Source: Pseudomonas arsenicoxydans
GTDB lineage: Bacteria > Pseudomonadota > Gammaproteobacteria > Pseudomonadales > Pseudomonadaceae
Assembly (NCBI RefSeq): GCF_900103875.1
Contig: NZ_LT629705.1
Coordinates: 1,254,501 to 1,318,500, forward strand
Length of the DNA stretch: 64,000 nucleotides
Direction of reading: 5' to 3'
A program made the translations under genes and the position numbers. Below are positions 8,214-17,692 of this stretch, piece after piece. The notes below the pieces were generated by a model. The model saw only the letters and a program-made list of their open reading frames with translations, ran no database searches and was not told where the DNA came from. The number at the start of each line of letters is the position of its first letter. Position 1 is the stretch's first letter.

Positions 8214-9527
8214 TCAGACCAACTCTTTAAGCCGATGCCACAACATCCCCAACGCCAACAATGGCGAACGCAAATGCTTGCCCCCGGGGAAGGTGACATG
8301 GGGAACCCGGGCGAACAGATCAAACCCTCCACTCTGCTGACCACTGATAGCTTCAGCCAACAACTTGCCCGCCAAGTGCGTGGCATTTACCCCATGGCCC
8401 GAATACGCCTGGGCGTAATACACATTCGGCTGATCCTTGAGTCGACCGATCTGCGGCAATCGATTCGCACCAATGCCGATCATCCCGCCCCATTGATAGT
8501 CGATCTTCACCTCGGCCAGTTGCGGGAAAACTTCCAGCATCTTCGGGCGCATGTAGGCACCGATGTTCTTCGGGTCGCGGCCCGAATAGTGGCAAGCGCC
8601 ACCGAATAACAAACGCCGATCCGCCGAAAGCCGATAGTAATCCAGCGCCACCCGCTGATCGCAGACAGCCATGTTCTGCGGCAGCAACGAGTGGGCCAGC
8701 GCTTCACTCAACGGCTCGGTGGCGATGATGTAGCTGCCGGCGGGCAGCACCTTGCCGCTGAGTTCGGGATTGAGTTCGTTGAGGTAGGCGTTGCAGCCCA
8801 GCACCAGTGTCTTCGCACGCACCGAGCCTTGGGCGGTATGGACCTTGACCTCGGGGCCGTACTCGATGCGGGTCACGGCCGATTGTTCGAACAGTTTCAC
8901 CCCCAGCTGCTGCGCAGCCGCCGCTTCGCCCAGAGCCAGGTTCAGCGGGTGCAGATGGCCGGAGCCCATGTCGATCAAGCCGCCGACGTAGCGGTCGGAA
9001 CCCACCACCGAGTGTATTTCATTGGCTTGCAGCAGACGGGTCTCGTAGCGGTAACCGAGGCTGCGCAGTTCTTCGGCGTCCTCGGCAAAACCTTCGAGAT
9101 CGCGAGGCTTGTTCGCCAGATCGCAATAGCCCCAGGTCAGGTCGCAGGGGATCTGAAAACGCCCGATCCGTTGTCGGACTATTTCTACCGCTTCCAGGCC
9201 CATGAGTTTCATCTGACGCACACCGTCCACACCGATGAAATTGGCGAACTGATCGAGGCCGTGACCGACGCCGCGAATCAACTGCCCGCCATTGCGTCCG
9301 CTGGCGCCCCAGCCGATCTTGTGCGCTTCCAGTAGCACCACGCTGAAGCCGCGTTCGGCCAGCTCCAGCGCCGTATTGAGCCCCGAAAAACCGCCGCCGA
9401 CCACGCACACATCGGCCACCTGCTCACCTTGCAACACCGGATGATCGGGTTGCGGCAGGCTGCTGGCCGCGTAATAAGAGGCGGCGTGCCGGTGGCTTGG
9501 GGCAGGTTGCTGGGCACGGGCATTCAT
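8214..9527 (-). CDS. FAD-dependent oxidoreductase, gamma-glutamylputrescine oxidase-like (PauB/PuuB family)
   Basis: A 437-residue DAO-family flavoprotein. The dinucleotide fold reads VCVVGGGFSGLNTALELAER near residue 40 and is followed by KIGWGASGRNGGQ, typical of PuuB-like enzymes. The chosen ATG at 9527 (MNARAQQ) has an AGGA site; a longer frame upstream lacks one. PuuB/PauB enzymes oxidise gamma-glutamylated putrescine or cadaverine to aldehydes that aldehyde dehydrogenases such as KauB then oxidise. In P. aeruginosa a PauB paralogue (pauB4) lies at this position. Which paralogue function it has is inferred. Confidence 0.82.
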   Translation of the reverse strand: MNARAQQPAPSHRHAASYYAASSLPQPDHPVLQGEQVADVCVVGGGFSGLNTALELAERGFSVVLLEAHKIGWGASGRNGGQLIRGVGHGLDQFANFIGVDGVRQMKLMGLEAVEIVRQRIGRFQIPCDLTWGYCDLANKPRDLEGFAEDAEELRSLGYRYETRLLQANEIHSVVGSDRYVGGLIDMGSGHLHPLNLALGEAAAAQQLGVKLFEQSAVTRIEYGPEVKVHTAQGSVRAKTLVLGCNAYLNELNPELSGKVLPAGSYIIATEPLSEALAHSLLPQNMAVCDQRVALDYYRLSADRRLLFGGACHYSGRDPKNIGAYMRPKMLEVFPQLAEVKIDYQWGGMIGIGANRLPQIGRLKDQPNVYYAQAYSGHGVNATHLAGKLLAEAISGQQSGGFDLFARVPHVTFPGGKHLRSPLLALGMLWHRLKELV

Positions 9528-9674
9528 GTGCGTCGTCCTGATTCTTGTGTCTAGAAAATTTGACGGAGCATAAGCCGGACCTTCCGGCACGGGCAACATT
9601 GGTCGGTTGCTGCTGTCTGGATCGGGGCTTTTGCGTCAGAATCCCGGTCTATCCCGCCATTGGTTAGCGCTTCG

Positions 9675-10028
9675 ATGAGTTGCAACAGTCAGAAAATTCG
9701 CACGCTGCGCCAACAGATTCCCTCGTTCGAGTGCGTACCCGGCTGTCATGACTGCTGTGGCCCGGTCACCACTTCACCGGAAGAAATGTCGCGCCTGCCG
9801 CGCAAGACCCGGGCCGAGCAGGATGCGGCGATGGACGAACTCAATTGTGTGCATCTGGGGCCCAACGGCTGCACGGTGTATGACGAACGGCCGCTGATTT
9901 GCCGGCTGTTCGGTACGACCAAGACGTTGCCTTGCCCCAATGGGCGGGGACCGGTGGAGTTGATTCATCCACGGGTGGAGAAGCAGATTCATGAGTACAT
10001 GGCGTCTACCCGGCAGGTCCTCGTCTGA
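9675..10028 (+). CDS. YkgJ-family cysteine cluster protein
   Basis: A protein of about 117 residues with the pattern of the zinc/iron-chelating CxxxCxxCC family: ECVPGCHDCCGPV near the start, then LNCVHLGPNGCTVYDERPLI and CRLFGTTKTLPCPNG. The clustered cysteines probably bind a metal ion or Fe-S cluster. The function of the family is not settled. The start is uncertain: an in-frame TTG at 9660 is also possible and neither has a good ribosome site. Confidence 0.75.
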   Translation: MSCNSQKIRTLRQQIPSFECVPGCHDCCGPVTTSPEEMSRLPRKTRAEQDAAMDELNCVHLGPNGCTVYDERPLICRLFGTTKTLPCPNGRGPVELIHPRVEKQIHEYMASTRQVLV

Positions 10029-10044
10029 GGGAAGACCGAGGTTT

Positions 10045-10155
10045 GATCGTTCCCACGCTCCGCGTGGGAATGCCTCTCCGGACGCTCTACGTTCGGCTCT
10101 GGATGGGACGCAGAGCGTCCCGGGCTGCATTCCCACGCAGAGCGTGGGAACGATC
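10045..10155. repeat. 111-bp palindromic repeat, copy 1
   Basis: Starts GATCGTTCCCACGCTC and ends in the inverted GAGCGTGGGAACGATC, with an inner palindrome around GGGACGCAGAGCGTCCC. Copy 2 at 16943-17053 has the same length and differs at about four positions. It lies between convergent genes and may double as a terminator. Confidence 0.9.
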
Positions 10156-10164
10156 TTTGTGGGC

Positions 10165-10653
10165 TCAATCCGGAATCGGCAGGCTAAGGCTCTCTTTCAC
10201 CTCTTCCATCACGATATAGCTCTTGGATTCGCGCACATGCGGCAGCTTGAGCAGAATGTCGCCCAGCAGCTTGCGGTACGAGGCCATCTCGGAAATCCGC
10301 GCCTTCACCAGGTAGTCGAAATCCCCTGATACCAGGTGGCATTCCAGCACATGGGGCAGTTTGAGCACCGCGCGTCGGAACTCCTCGAAAGTATCGCCCG
10401 ACTTGTAATCCAGACTGATCTCGACGAACACCAGGAGACTACCCTTGAGGTGCTGCGGATTGAGCCGGGCGTTGTAGCCCATGATGATCCCTTCACGCTC
10501 CAGGCGCCGCACCCGTTCGGTACACGGCGTGGTCGAGAGCCCGACCTTTTCCCCAAGCTCGGTGAAGGAGATGCGTCCGTCCGCTTGCAGGATCCGCAGG
10601 ATGTTGCGGTCGATCTTGTCCAGCTCACGTTTGGTTTGAGTGTTGGTACGCAT
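10165..10653 (-). CDS. dadR: Lrp/AsnC-family regulator of alanine catabolism
   Basis: A 162-residue Lrp-type protein: N-terminal helix-turn-helix (DKIDRNILRILQADGRISFT, then ELGEKVGLSTTPCTERVRRL), C-terminal RAM ligand-binding domain (LLVFVEISLDYKSGDTFEEF and VLECHLVSGDFDYLVKARIS). It is divergent from dadA. In P. aeruginosa the Lrp at this place activates dadAX in response to alanine. The ATG at 10653 was preferred over upstream frames because the alignment with Lrp proteins begins just after it. Confidence 0.92.
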   Translation of the reverse strand: MRTNTQTKRELDKIDRNILRILQADGRISFTELGEKVGLSTTPCTERVRRLEREGIIMGYNARLNPQHLKGSLLVFVEISLDYKSGDTFEEFRRAVLKLPHVLECHLVSGDFDYLVKARISEMASYRKLLGDILLKLPHVRESKSYIVMEEVKESLSLPIPD

Positions 10654-10704
10654 AGGGGATGCGCCTCCGTGAAAAGGGTTTTTGCCGAGAATTCTCGCCA
10701 AATA

Positions 10705-10735
10705 TAGGCAGTTATATAGTGAAATGCACTGCCTA
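10705..10735. promoter_or_regulatory. Inverted repeat in the dadR-dadA intergenic region (candidate Lrp operator)
   Basis: TAGGCAGT at 10705-10712 and its perfect inverse ACTGCCTA at 10728-10735 have centres 23 bp apart, about two helical turns, as expected for a dimeric regulator. They lie between the divergent dadR and dadA genes. Confidence 0.5.
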
Positions 10736-10810
10736 ATCTTTTTTACACTGCGCACATCAATGCTCTACAACTACGAACGTCAGCGGCAAGCCGCGATGAG
10801 GGATATGAAA

Positions 10811-12115
10811 ATGCGCGTTATGGTCTTGGGTAGCGGCGTCATCGGTACCACCAGTGCTTATTATCTGGCGCGTGCCGGGTTCGAAGTCGTGGTGGTGGAC
10901 CGTCAGCCGGCCGCTGCCATGGAGACCAGTTTCGCCAACGCCGGGCAGGTCTCGCCGGGTTATGCCTCGCCGTGGGCCGCGCCGGGCGTGCCGCTCAAGG
11001 CCATCAAGTGGCTGCTGCAGCGCCACGCACCACTGGCGATCAAGGCAACTGCCGACATCGATCAATACCTGTGGATGGCGCAGATGCTGCGCAACTGCAC
11101 GGCCAACCGTTATGCGGTGAACAAGGAGCGCATGGTCCGTCTGTCCGAGTACAGCCGTGACTGCCTCGACGAATTGCGCGCTGAAACCGGCATTGCCTAC
11201 GAAGGCCGCAGCCTGGGCACGACCCAGCTGTTCCGCACTCAGGCCCAGCTTGATGGCGCGGCGAAAGATATCTCCGTGCTGAAAGAGTCAGGCGTACCGT
11301 TCGAACTGCTCGACCGCGCCGGCATTGCCCGCGTTGAGCCGGCACTGGCCAACGTCACCGACATCCTCGCCGGTGCCCTGCGTCTGCCGAACGATCAGAC
11401 GGGCGACTGTCAGATGTTCACCACTCGCCTGGCCGAAATGGCCGTCAAAATGGGCGTGGAATTCCGTTTCGGCCAGGATATCCAGAAGCTCGATTTCGCC
11501 GGTGACCGCATCAACGGCGTGTGGATCGACGGCAAGCTCGAAACCGCAGACCGCTACGTGCTGGCCCTCGGCAGCTACTCGCCGCAATTGCTCAAGCCAC
11601 TGGGGATCAAGGCGCCGGTGTACCCGCTCAAGGGTTACTCGCTGACCGTGCCGATCACCAACCCGGCGATGGCCCCTACGTCGACCATTCTCGACGAGAC
11701 CTACAAGGTCGCGATTACCCGTTTCGACAACCGCATCCGCGTTGGCGGCATGGCTGAAATCGCCGGTTTTGACCTGTCGCTGAACCCGCGTCGGCGCGAA
11801 ACCCTGGAGATGATCGTCAACGACCTCTATCCTCAGGGCGGCGATCTGGCCCAGGCCAGTTTCTGGACCGGTCTGCGCCCGACTACTCCGGACGGCACCC
11901 CAATTGTTGGCGCCACACCGTTCAAGAATCTGTTCCTGAACACCGGTCACGGCACACTCGGCTGGACCATGGCTTGTGGCTCCGGCCGCTTGCTGGCTGA
12001 CCTGATGGCGAAGAAAACGCCGCAGATCAGCGCCGAAGGCCTCGATATTTCCCGTTACGGTAAAAAAACCCAGGAGTCCGCAAAACATGTCAATCCAGCG
12101 CCAGCTCACCAATGA
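10811..12115 (+). CDS. dadA: D-amino acid dehydrogenase small subunit
   Basis: A 434-residue FAD enzyme of the DAO family starting [20 protein letters not shown], followed by the conserved [20 protein letters not shown] and near the end [20 protein letters not shown]. It oxidises D-alanine and other D-amino acids to imino acids and feeds electrons to the respiratory chain. The ATG at 10811 is chosen because GAGGGAT lies seven bases upstream and family members begin here. ridA starts inside its 3' end. Confidence 0.96.
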   Translation: MRVMVLGSGVIGTTSAYYLARAGFEVVVVDRQPAAAMETSFANAGQVSPGYASPWAAPGVPLKAIKWLLQRHAPLAIKATADIDQYLWMAQMLRNCTANRYAVNKERMVRLSEYSRDCLDELRAETGIAYEGRSLGTTQLFRTQAQLDGAAKDISVLKESGVPFELLDRAGIARVEPALANVTDILAGALRLPNDQTGDCQMFTTRLAEMAVKMGVEFRFGQDIQKLDFAGDRINGVWIDGKLETADRYVLALGSYSPQLLKPLGIKAPVYPLKGYSLTVPITNPAMAPTSTILDETYKVAITRFDNRIRVGGMAEIAGFDLSLNPRRRETLEMIVNDLYPQGGDLAQASFWTGLRPTTPDGTPIVGATPFKNLFLNTGHGTLGWTMACGSGRLLADLMAKKTPQISAEGLDISRYGKKTQESAKHVNPAPAHQ

Positions 12116-12440
12116 GCGCATGAGCCAGATCGTCAACCATAACGGTACGGTGTATCTGGCAGGGCAAGTCGGCGACGATATGAGCGCCGGGATTGAACAG
12201 CAGACCCGTGAAACCCTCGCCAACATCGAGCGCTTGCTGGATCTGGCCGGGACCGACAAGAACCACTTGCTGTCGGTGACGATTTACCTGAAAGACATTG
12301 ATGCGCACTTCGAAGGCATGAATGCGGTGTGGGACAAGTGGCTGCCAAAAGGCGTCGCCCCGGCCCGCGCGACTGTCGAGTCGAAGCTGTGTGAACCCGA
12401 GATCCTGGTTGAGCTGTCGGTTGTCGCCGCTCTGCCATAA
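12087..12440 (+). CDS. RidA-family imine/enamine deaminase
   Basis: A 117-residue RidA/YjgF-type protein with the family pattern [44 protein letters not shown] and the C-terminal [20 protein letters not shown]. RidA proteins hydrolyse reactive 2-imino or enamine intermediates to keto acids. It overlaps the 3' end of dadA by 29 bases, so the two are translationally coupled. DadA produces an imino acid, which gives a direct metabolic reason for the pairing. Confidence 0.92.
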   Translation: MSIQRQLTNERMSQIVNHNGTVYLAGQVGDDMSAGIEQQTRETLANIERLLDLAGTDKNHLLSVTIYLKDIDAHFEGMNAVWDKWLPKGVAPARATVESKLCEPEILVELSVVAALP

Positions 12441-12537
12441 GCCTGCAAGAAAGATCCCTCTTCCGGTGCTGGTGGCGGTTCACGCCGCCAGCCAGCGCCG
12501 GTTTTTTATTCCCATGACCGCCTAGAAGTCTGCCGCC

Positions 12538-13611
12538 ATGCGTCCAGCCCGTGCCCTGATCGACCTTCAAGCCCTGCGTCACAACTACCAGATCGCCCGT
12601 GAAATCACCGGGGCCAAAGCCCTCGCGGTGATCAAGGCCGATGCCTACGGCCATGGCGCGGTGCGTTGTGCCCAGGCGCTGGAAGCCGAGGCGGACGGAT
12701 TCGCCGTGGCGTGTATCGAAGAGGCGTTAGAGCTGCGTGCCGCCGGTATTCGTGCGCCGGTACTGTTGCTCGAAGGTTTTTTCGAAGCCGATGAACTGTC
12801 GCTGATCGTCGAGCATGATTTCTGGTGCGTGGTGCATTCGTTGTGGCAGCTCGAAGCCATCGAGAAAGCCACGCTGAGCCAGCCGATCACGGTCTGGCTC
12901 AAGCTCGATTCGGGCATGCACCGCGTGGGGCTGCACCCAAAGGATTATCAGGCGGCCTATCAACGGCTGCTGGCCAGCGGCAAGGTGGCGAAGATTGTGC
13001 TGATGAGCCACTTCGCCCGGGCCGACGAGCTGCACGATCAGGCCAGTGCCGAGCAAGTCGCGGTGTTTGAAGCAGCGCGTAAAGGCTTGTCGGCCGAGAT
13101 CAGTCTGCGCAACTCGCCAGCGGTGCTGGGTTGGCCACAGATTCCGAGCGATTGGGTTCGTCCCGGCATCATGCTCTACGGCGCGACGCCGTTCGAGGAA
13201 GCCAACGCCGTGGCATCGCGCCTGCAACCGGTGATGACGCTGGAATCGAAGGTGATCTGCGTGCGCGAACTGCCGGCCGGTGAACCGATTGGTTACGGTG
13301 CCAAATTCATTACGCCAAAGCCGATGCGTGTCGGCGTGGTGGCCATGGGTTATGCCGATGGTTATCCGCGCCAGGTGCCGACCGGCACGCCGGTGTTGGT
13401 TGCCGGGCAACGCAGTCAGTTGATCGGCCGGGTGTCGATGGACATGCTCTGTATCGACCTGACCGATGTGCCGCAGGCCGGTCTGGGCTCGACTGTCGAG
13501 TTGTGGGGCAAAAACATCCTCGCCAGTGATGTCGCGGCAGCTGCCGGGACGATTCCTTACCAGATCTTCTGCAACCTGCGCCGGGTGCCAATGCTCTATT
13601 CCGAGGGTTAA
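12538..13611 (+). CDS. dadX: Alanine racemase, catabolic
   Basis: A 357-residue fold-type III PLP enzyme. The PLP lysine is in [11 protein letters not shown] (K33) and the catalytic tyrosine in IGYGAKF (Y253), the positions known for P. aeruginosa DadX. It converts L-alanine to D-alanine for DadA. It follows ridA by 97 bases in the dadA-ridA-dadX operon. Confidence 0.96.
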   Translation: MRPARALIDLQALRHNYQIAREITGAKALAVIKADAYGHGAVRCAQALEAEADGFAVACIEEALELRAAGIRAPVLLLEGFFEADELSLIVEHDFWCVVHSLWQLEAIEKATLSQPITVWLKLDSGMHRVGLHPKDYQAAYQRLLASGKVAKIVLMSHFARADELHDQASAEQVAVFEAARKGLSAEISLRNSPAVLGWPQIPSDWVRPGIMLYGATPFEEANAVASRLQPVMTLESKVICVRELPAGEPIGYGAKFITPKPMRVGVVAMGYADGYPRQVPTGTPVLVAGQRSQLIGRVSMDMLCIDLTDVPQAGLGSTVELWGKNILASDVAAAAGTIPYQIFCNLRRVPMLYSEG

Positions 13612-13649
13612 GGCCAAACGCTGCGAACCGGAAGTCGCCTTGCTAAACA

Positions 13650-13724
13650 GGATTCAGGTCCAAGTGTTGTAAATACTGAACGCTCTCGCCATGATAACGC
13701 TCAATATTCAAACAACCTGAATCC
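13650..13724 (+). promoter_or_regulatory. Long-range inverted repeat in the pauR leader
   Basis: GGATTCAGGT at 13650-13659 is perfectly inverted as ACCTGAATCC at 13715-13724, directly next to the CTGGAGG ribosome site of the next gene. It could be a pair of operators for DNA looping or an RNA hairpin close to the Shine-Dalgarno. Confidence 0.4.
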
Positions 13725-13739
13725 CTGGAGGCGCTAGCA

Positions 13740-14288
13740 TTGGACGTCGGTGAACGACTGCAATCCATCCGTAAGCTCAAAGGACTTTCCCAGCGTGAGC
13801 TCGCCAAGCGCGCGGGTGTGACCAACAGCACGATTTCGATGATCGAGAAGAACAGCGTCAGTCCCTCGATCAGTTCGCTGAGGAAAGTCCTGGGCGGGAT
13901 TCCCATGTCCATGGTCGAGTTCTTTTCCGAAGAAATCCTGCAGGAAAAACCGACGCAGATCGTCTACAAAGCCAACGAGCTGATCGATATTTCCGATGGC
14001 GCAGTGACCATGAAACTGGTCGGCCGGGCTCATCCGAGCCGGGCTATTGCATTCCTCAATGAAATCTACCCGCCTGGCGCCGACACCGGTGACGAGATGC
14101 TCACCCATGAGGGCGAGGAAACCGGGATTTTGCTCGAAGGGCGACTGGAATTGGTGGTCGGACTCGAAACTTTTGTGCTCGAAGCCGGCGACAGCTACTA
14201 CTTTGAAAGTACCAAGCCACACCGTTTCCGTAATCCGTTCGATGCGCCGGCGCGACTAATCAGCGCAGCCACGCCAGCCAATTTCTAA
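13740..14288 (+). CDS. pauR: XRE-cupin regulator of polyamine catabolism (PauR/PuuR-like)
   Basis: A 182-residue two-domain protein: an N-terminal Xre helix-turn-helix (RLQSIRKLKGLSQRELAKRA, then GVTNSTISMIEKNSVSPSIS) and a C-terminal cupin (EIYPPGADTGDEMLTHEGEE, then GDSYYFESTKPHRFRNPF). It starts at a TTG with GGAGG nine bases upstream. By architecture and position after dadX it matches PauR, which represses gamma-glutamylpolyamine catabolic genes, fitting the kauB and pauB-like genes nearby. Confidence 0.9.
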   Translation: MDVGERLQSIRKLKGLSQRELAKRAGVTNSTISMIEKNSVSPSISSLRKVLGGIPMSMVEFFSEEILQEKPTQIVYKANELIDISDGAVTMKLVGRAHPSRAIAFLNEIYPPGADTGDEMLTHEGEETGILLEGRLELVVGLETFVLEAGDSYYFESTKPHRFRNPFDAPARLISAATPANF

Positions 14289-14458
14289 GAGAAGAGGCGT
14301 CCTGCCAGTATGGCGGCGGCACCCGAAGCGTTTTTCCGCCGCGTCACAAGACCCCTTCGACTTTGGGGTTGTTTCAGTGCGGCGGGCTTACCGTTATACT
14401 TGCGCCCGCCTGCGAACCGTGGCCGTGGGCGTGACTAGCCACCATTGAGGGTGAACGC

Positions 14459-14884
14459 GTGAACCTAATTATGAAAATGCTGGCTGCACCAGCAACCGTA
14501 TTGGCCCTATGGGCTGTCAGCGCTCAAGCTGCGACGACCGACGATATTGCCAAGCGCCTTGAGCCCGTCGGCCAGGTCTGTGTGACAGGTCAAGAGTGCA
14601 AGGGGATGGAAGTGGCTGCCTCTGCTGGCGGCGGCGGTGCCAAAACCCCTGACGAAGTGATTGCAAAACATTGCAACGCTTGCCACGGCACCGGCCTGTT
14701 GGGCTCGCCGAAAATCGGCGACGCGGCGGACTGGGGCAAACGTGCCAAAGAGCAAGGCGGCCTTGACGGTCTGTTGGCCAAAGCCATCACCGGTATCAAT
14801 TCCATGCCGCCAAAAGGCACCTGTGCCGATTGCTCCGATCCCGAGCTGAAAGGCGCGATCGAGAAGATGTCCGGCCTGAAATAA
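14459..14884 (+). CDS. cycB: Cytochrome c5
   Basis: A 141-residue exported protein with a signal peptide ending near AVSAQA and one haem-attachment motif CNACH (about 72-76). The region after it, ITGINSMPPKG, supplies the methionine ligand, and TCADCSD holds the extra cysteine pair typical of cytochrome c5. It acts in the periplasm as an electron carrier. The GTG start has GAGGG seven bases upstream; an ATG four codons later is possible. Confidence 0.93.
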   Translation: MNLIMKMLAAPATVLALWAVSAQAATTDDIAKRLEPVGQVCVTGQECKGMEVAASAGGGGAKTPDEVIAKHCNACHGTGLLGSPKIGDAADWGKRAKEQGGLDGLLAKAITGINSMPPKGTCADCSDPELKGAIEKMSGLK

Positions 14885-14900
14885 GCCTGCCTCCTCAACA

Positions 14901-14926
14901 AAAAGCCGCTTGCGAGCGGCTTTTTT
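14901..14926 (+). terminator. Rho-independent terminator of cycB
   Basis: AAGCCGCT, loop TGCG, AGCGGC and TTTTTT directly after the stop of cycB. Confidence 0.93.
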
Positions 14927-15018
14927 GTGCCCGCAATTGAGCCTCACAGGCTATTCATTGCAGCAAAGACACGGCAAGCTCGGTCCAACCCCAATTCACG
15001 GAATGTAGGGAAGATCAG

Positions 15019-16944
15019 ATGGTGCAGCTGTGTTCTATCGAGCAAGCGGTCGATGATGTGTTGGCGCGGTTGCCAGCGCATATCCACATGGGTCTGCCAC
15101 TCGGTCTGGGTAAACCCAACCATTTCGTCAATGCGCTGTTCCAGCGCGTCGCGCAATTGCCCGAGCGGCAGCTGACGATCTACACCGCCCTGTGCCTGGG
15201 TCGTCCTGCCTTGGGCGACGGTTTGCAAAAGCGCTTTCTCGAACCGTTCATCGAGCGGGTGTTTGGCGACTATCCGGAACTGGATTTCCTCGCGGGACTG
15301 CAACACGACAGCCTGCCGAGCAACATTCATGTGCATCAATTCTTCATGCAACCGGGCAGTCTTCTCCATAGCGCGTCGGCCCAGCAGGATTACGTCAGCA
15401 GCAACTACAGCCATGCCGCGCGGGACATCAATGCCGCCGGTTTGAATCTGGTGGCGCAATTGGTGGCCAGCCATGGCGAGCATCCCGATCGCCTGAGTCT
15501 GAGCTGCAACCCGGACATCACCCTCGACCTGTTTCCGATGATCGCCAAACGGCGGGCGGCGGGGGAGACGATTCTGCTGGTCGGCCAGGTGCACAACGAC
15601 CTGCCCTACATGCCGGGGGATGCGGAAGTCGGCATCGACGCGTTCGACCTGCTGATCGACGAGAAGGACAACAGCACGTTGTTCTCGACGCCGAACATGC
15701 CGGTCGGGTTCCAGGATCACTTCATCGGCCTGCACGCCAGCACACTGGTGCGCGATGGCGGCACGTTGCAGATCGGCATTGGCTCCATGGGCGATGCCCT
15801 GACCGCCGCCTTATTGGCGCGGCAGGCTGACAATGACGGCTACAAGGCCTTGCTGGCAGATATCAATCTGAGCCAGTGGGCGCAATTGATTGACCGCGAA
15901 GGCGGTGTCGAGCCCTTCGCCAAAGGCCTCTACGGTTGCAGTGAAATGTTCGTCAACGGTTTGCTGGTGCTGGCCGACGCCGGGATCGTGCGGCGCAAGG
16001 TCTACCCGGATGTGCCCACCCAGCAACAGGCGAATGCCGGCACCCTGGACGAGGCCGCGCAAAACGACGGCATTTCGGTGCACGGCGGGTTCTTCCTCGG
16101 GCCGCGCAGTTACTACGAGCGCTTGCGCGAACTGCCGCAAAACAAGCGGCTCGAATTCAACATGACCCGCATCAGCTACATCAACGAGCTCTACGGTCAG
16201 GAAGAACTCAAACGCTTGCAGCGCCTCGATGCGCGCTTCATCAACACCGTGTTCACCATGACCCTGCTCGGCGCAGGCGTGGCCGATCAACTGGAAGACG
16301 GTCGGGTGCTCAGCGGCGTTGGCGGGCAATACAACTTCGTCGCCCAGGGCCATGCGCTGGAAGGCGCGCGTTCGGTGTTGATCCTGCGCAGCTGGCGCGA
16401 GGCAGGGGGTGAAGTCAGTTCGAACATCGTCTGGGAATACGGCCACTGCACGATCCCGCGGCATTTGCGCGACATCGTGGTGACCGAGTACGGCATCGCC
16501 GATTTACGTGGCAAGACCGACGCGGCGGTGATCGAGGCGTTGCTCAACATCAGCGACTCTCGCTTCCAGCCGGGGTTGATCGAGCAGGCGCAAAGCGTTG
16601 GCAAGTTGCCGAAGAATTTCCGTATCGATCCGCGTTTTGCCGACAACAGTCCGCAGCGTTTGCAGGAGATCCGGGCACAGCACCCGAACCTGTTTCCGGA
16701 ATATCCGCTGGGGTGTGATTTCACTGAAGTGGAGCGGGATCTGTTGCGGGCGCTGAACTGGCTGAAGAGCAAATTCAAGCTGACGGAGATTCTCGAACTG
16801 GGCAAGGCCGCGCTGGATGCGCCGGAGCCTGCGGCGTTCCCCGAGCATCTGGAGCGGATGCAGCTGACCAATCCTGAAGGGCTGAAAGAGGACCTGTTTC
16901 AGCGACTGCTGCTCACCGGCCTGAAAGCCACCACGCAAACCTGA
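15019..16944 (+). CDS. Acetyl-CoA hydrolase/transferase family protein
   Basis: A 641-residue protein. The N-terminal half has the CoA-transferase pattern (HIHMGLPLGLGKPNHFVNAL, later GTLQIGIGSMGDALTAAL). The C-terminal half has the AcetylCoA_hyd_C pattern, with SGVGGQYNFVAQGHALEGAR and VVTEYGIADLRGKTD. It probably transfers CoA between a short acyl-CoA and an acid or hydrolyses it; the true acyl partner is unknown. It is longer than the usual 500 residues of Cat1-type enzymes and carries a C-terminal extension. It stands alone between two terminators or repeats. Confidence 0.82.
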   Translation: MVQLCSIEQAVDDVLARLPAHIHMGLPLGLGKPNHFVNALFQRVAQLPERQLTIYTALCLGRPALGDGLQKRFLEPFIERVFGDYPELDFLAGLQHDSLPSNIHVHQFFMQPGSLLHSASAQQDYVSSNYSHAARDINAAGLNLVAQLVASHGEHPDRLSLSCNPDITLDLFPMIAKRRAAGETILLVGQVHNDLPYMPGDAEVGIDAFDLLIDEKDNSTLFSTPNMPVGFQDHFIGLHASTLVRDGGTLQIGIGSMGDALTAALLARQADNDGYKALLADINLSQWAQLIDREGGVEPFAKGLYGCSEMFVNGLLVLADAGIVRRKVYPDVPTQQQANAGTLDEAAQNDGISVHGGFFLGPRSYYERLRELPQNKRLEFNMTRISYINELYGQEELKRLQRLDARFINTVFTMTLLGAGVADQLEDGRVLSGVGGQYNFVAQGHALEGARSVLILRSWREAGGEVSSNIVWEYGHCTIPRHLRDIVVTEYGIADLRGKTDAAVIEALLNISDSRFQPGLIEQAQSVGKLPKNFRIDPRFADNSPQRLQEIRAQHPNLFPEYPLGCDFTEVERDLLRALNWLKSKFKLTEILELGKAALDAPEPAAFPEHLERMQLTNPEGLKEDLFQRLLLTGLKATTQT

Positions 16945-17053
16945 TCGTTCCCACGCTCTGCGTGGGAATGCCTCTTCGGACGCTCCGCGTTCGGCTCTGG
17001 ATGGGACGCAGAGCGTCCCGGGCTGCATTCCCACGCAGAGCGTGGGAACGATC
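16943..17053. repeat. 111-bp palindromic repeat, copy 2
   Basis: Same palindromic element as at 10045-10155, with about 107 of 111 positions identical. Its first two bases overlap the stop codon of the preceding gene. It separates the convergent acyl-CoA hydrolase gene and xpt. Confidence 0.9.
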
Positions 17054-17063
17054 TTCAGCGGGG

Positions 17064-17675
<612 letters not shown>

Positions 17676-17692
17676 TTAAAAAGTAGTCGATT

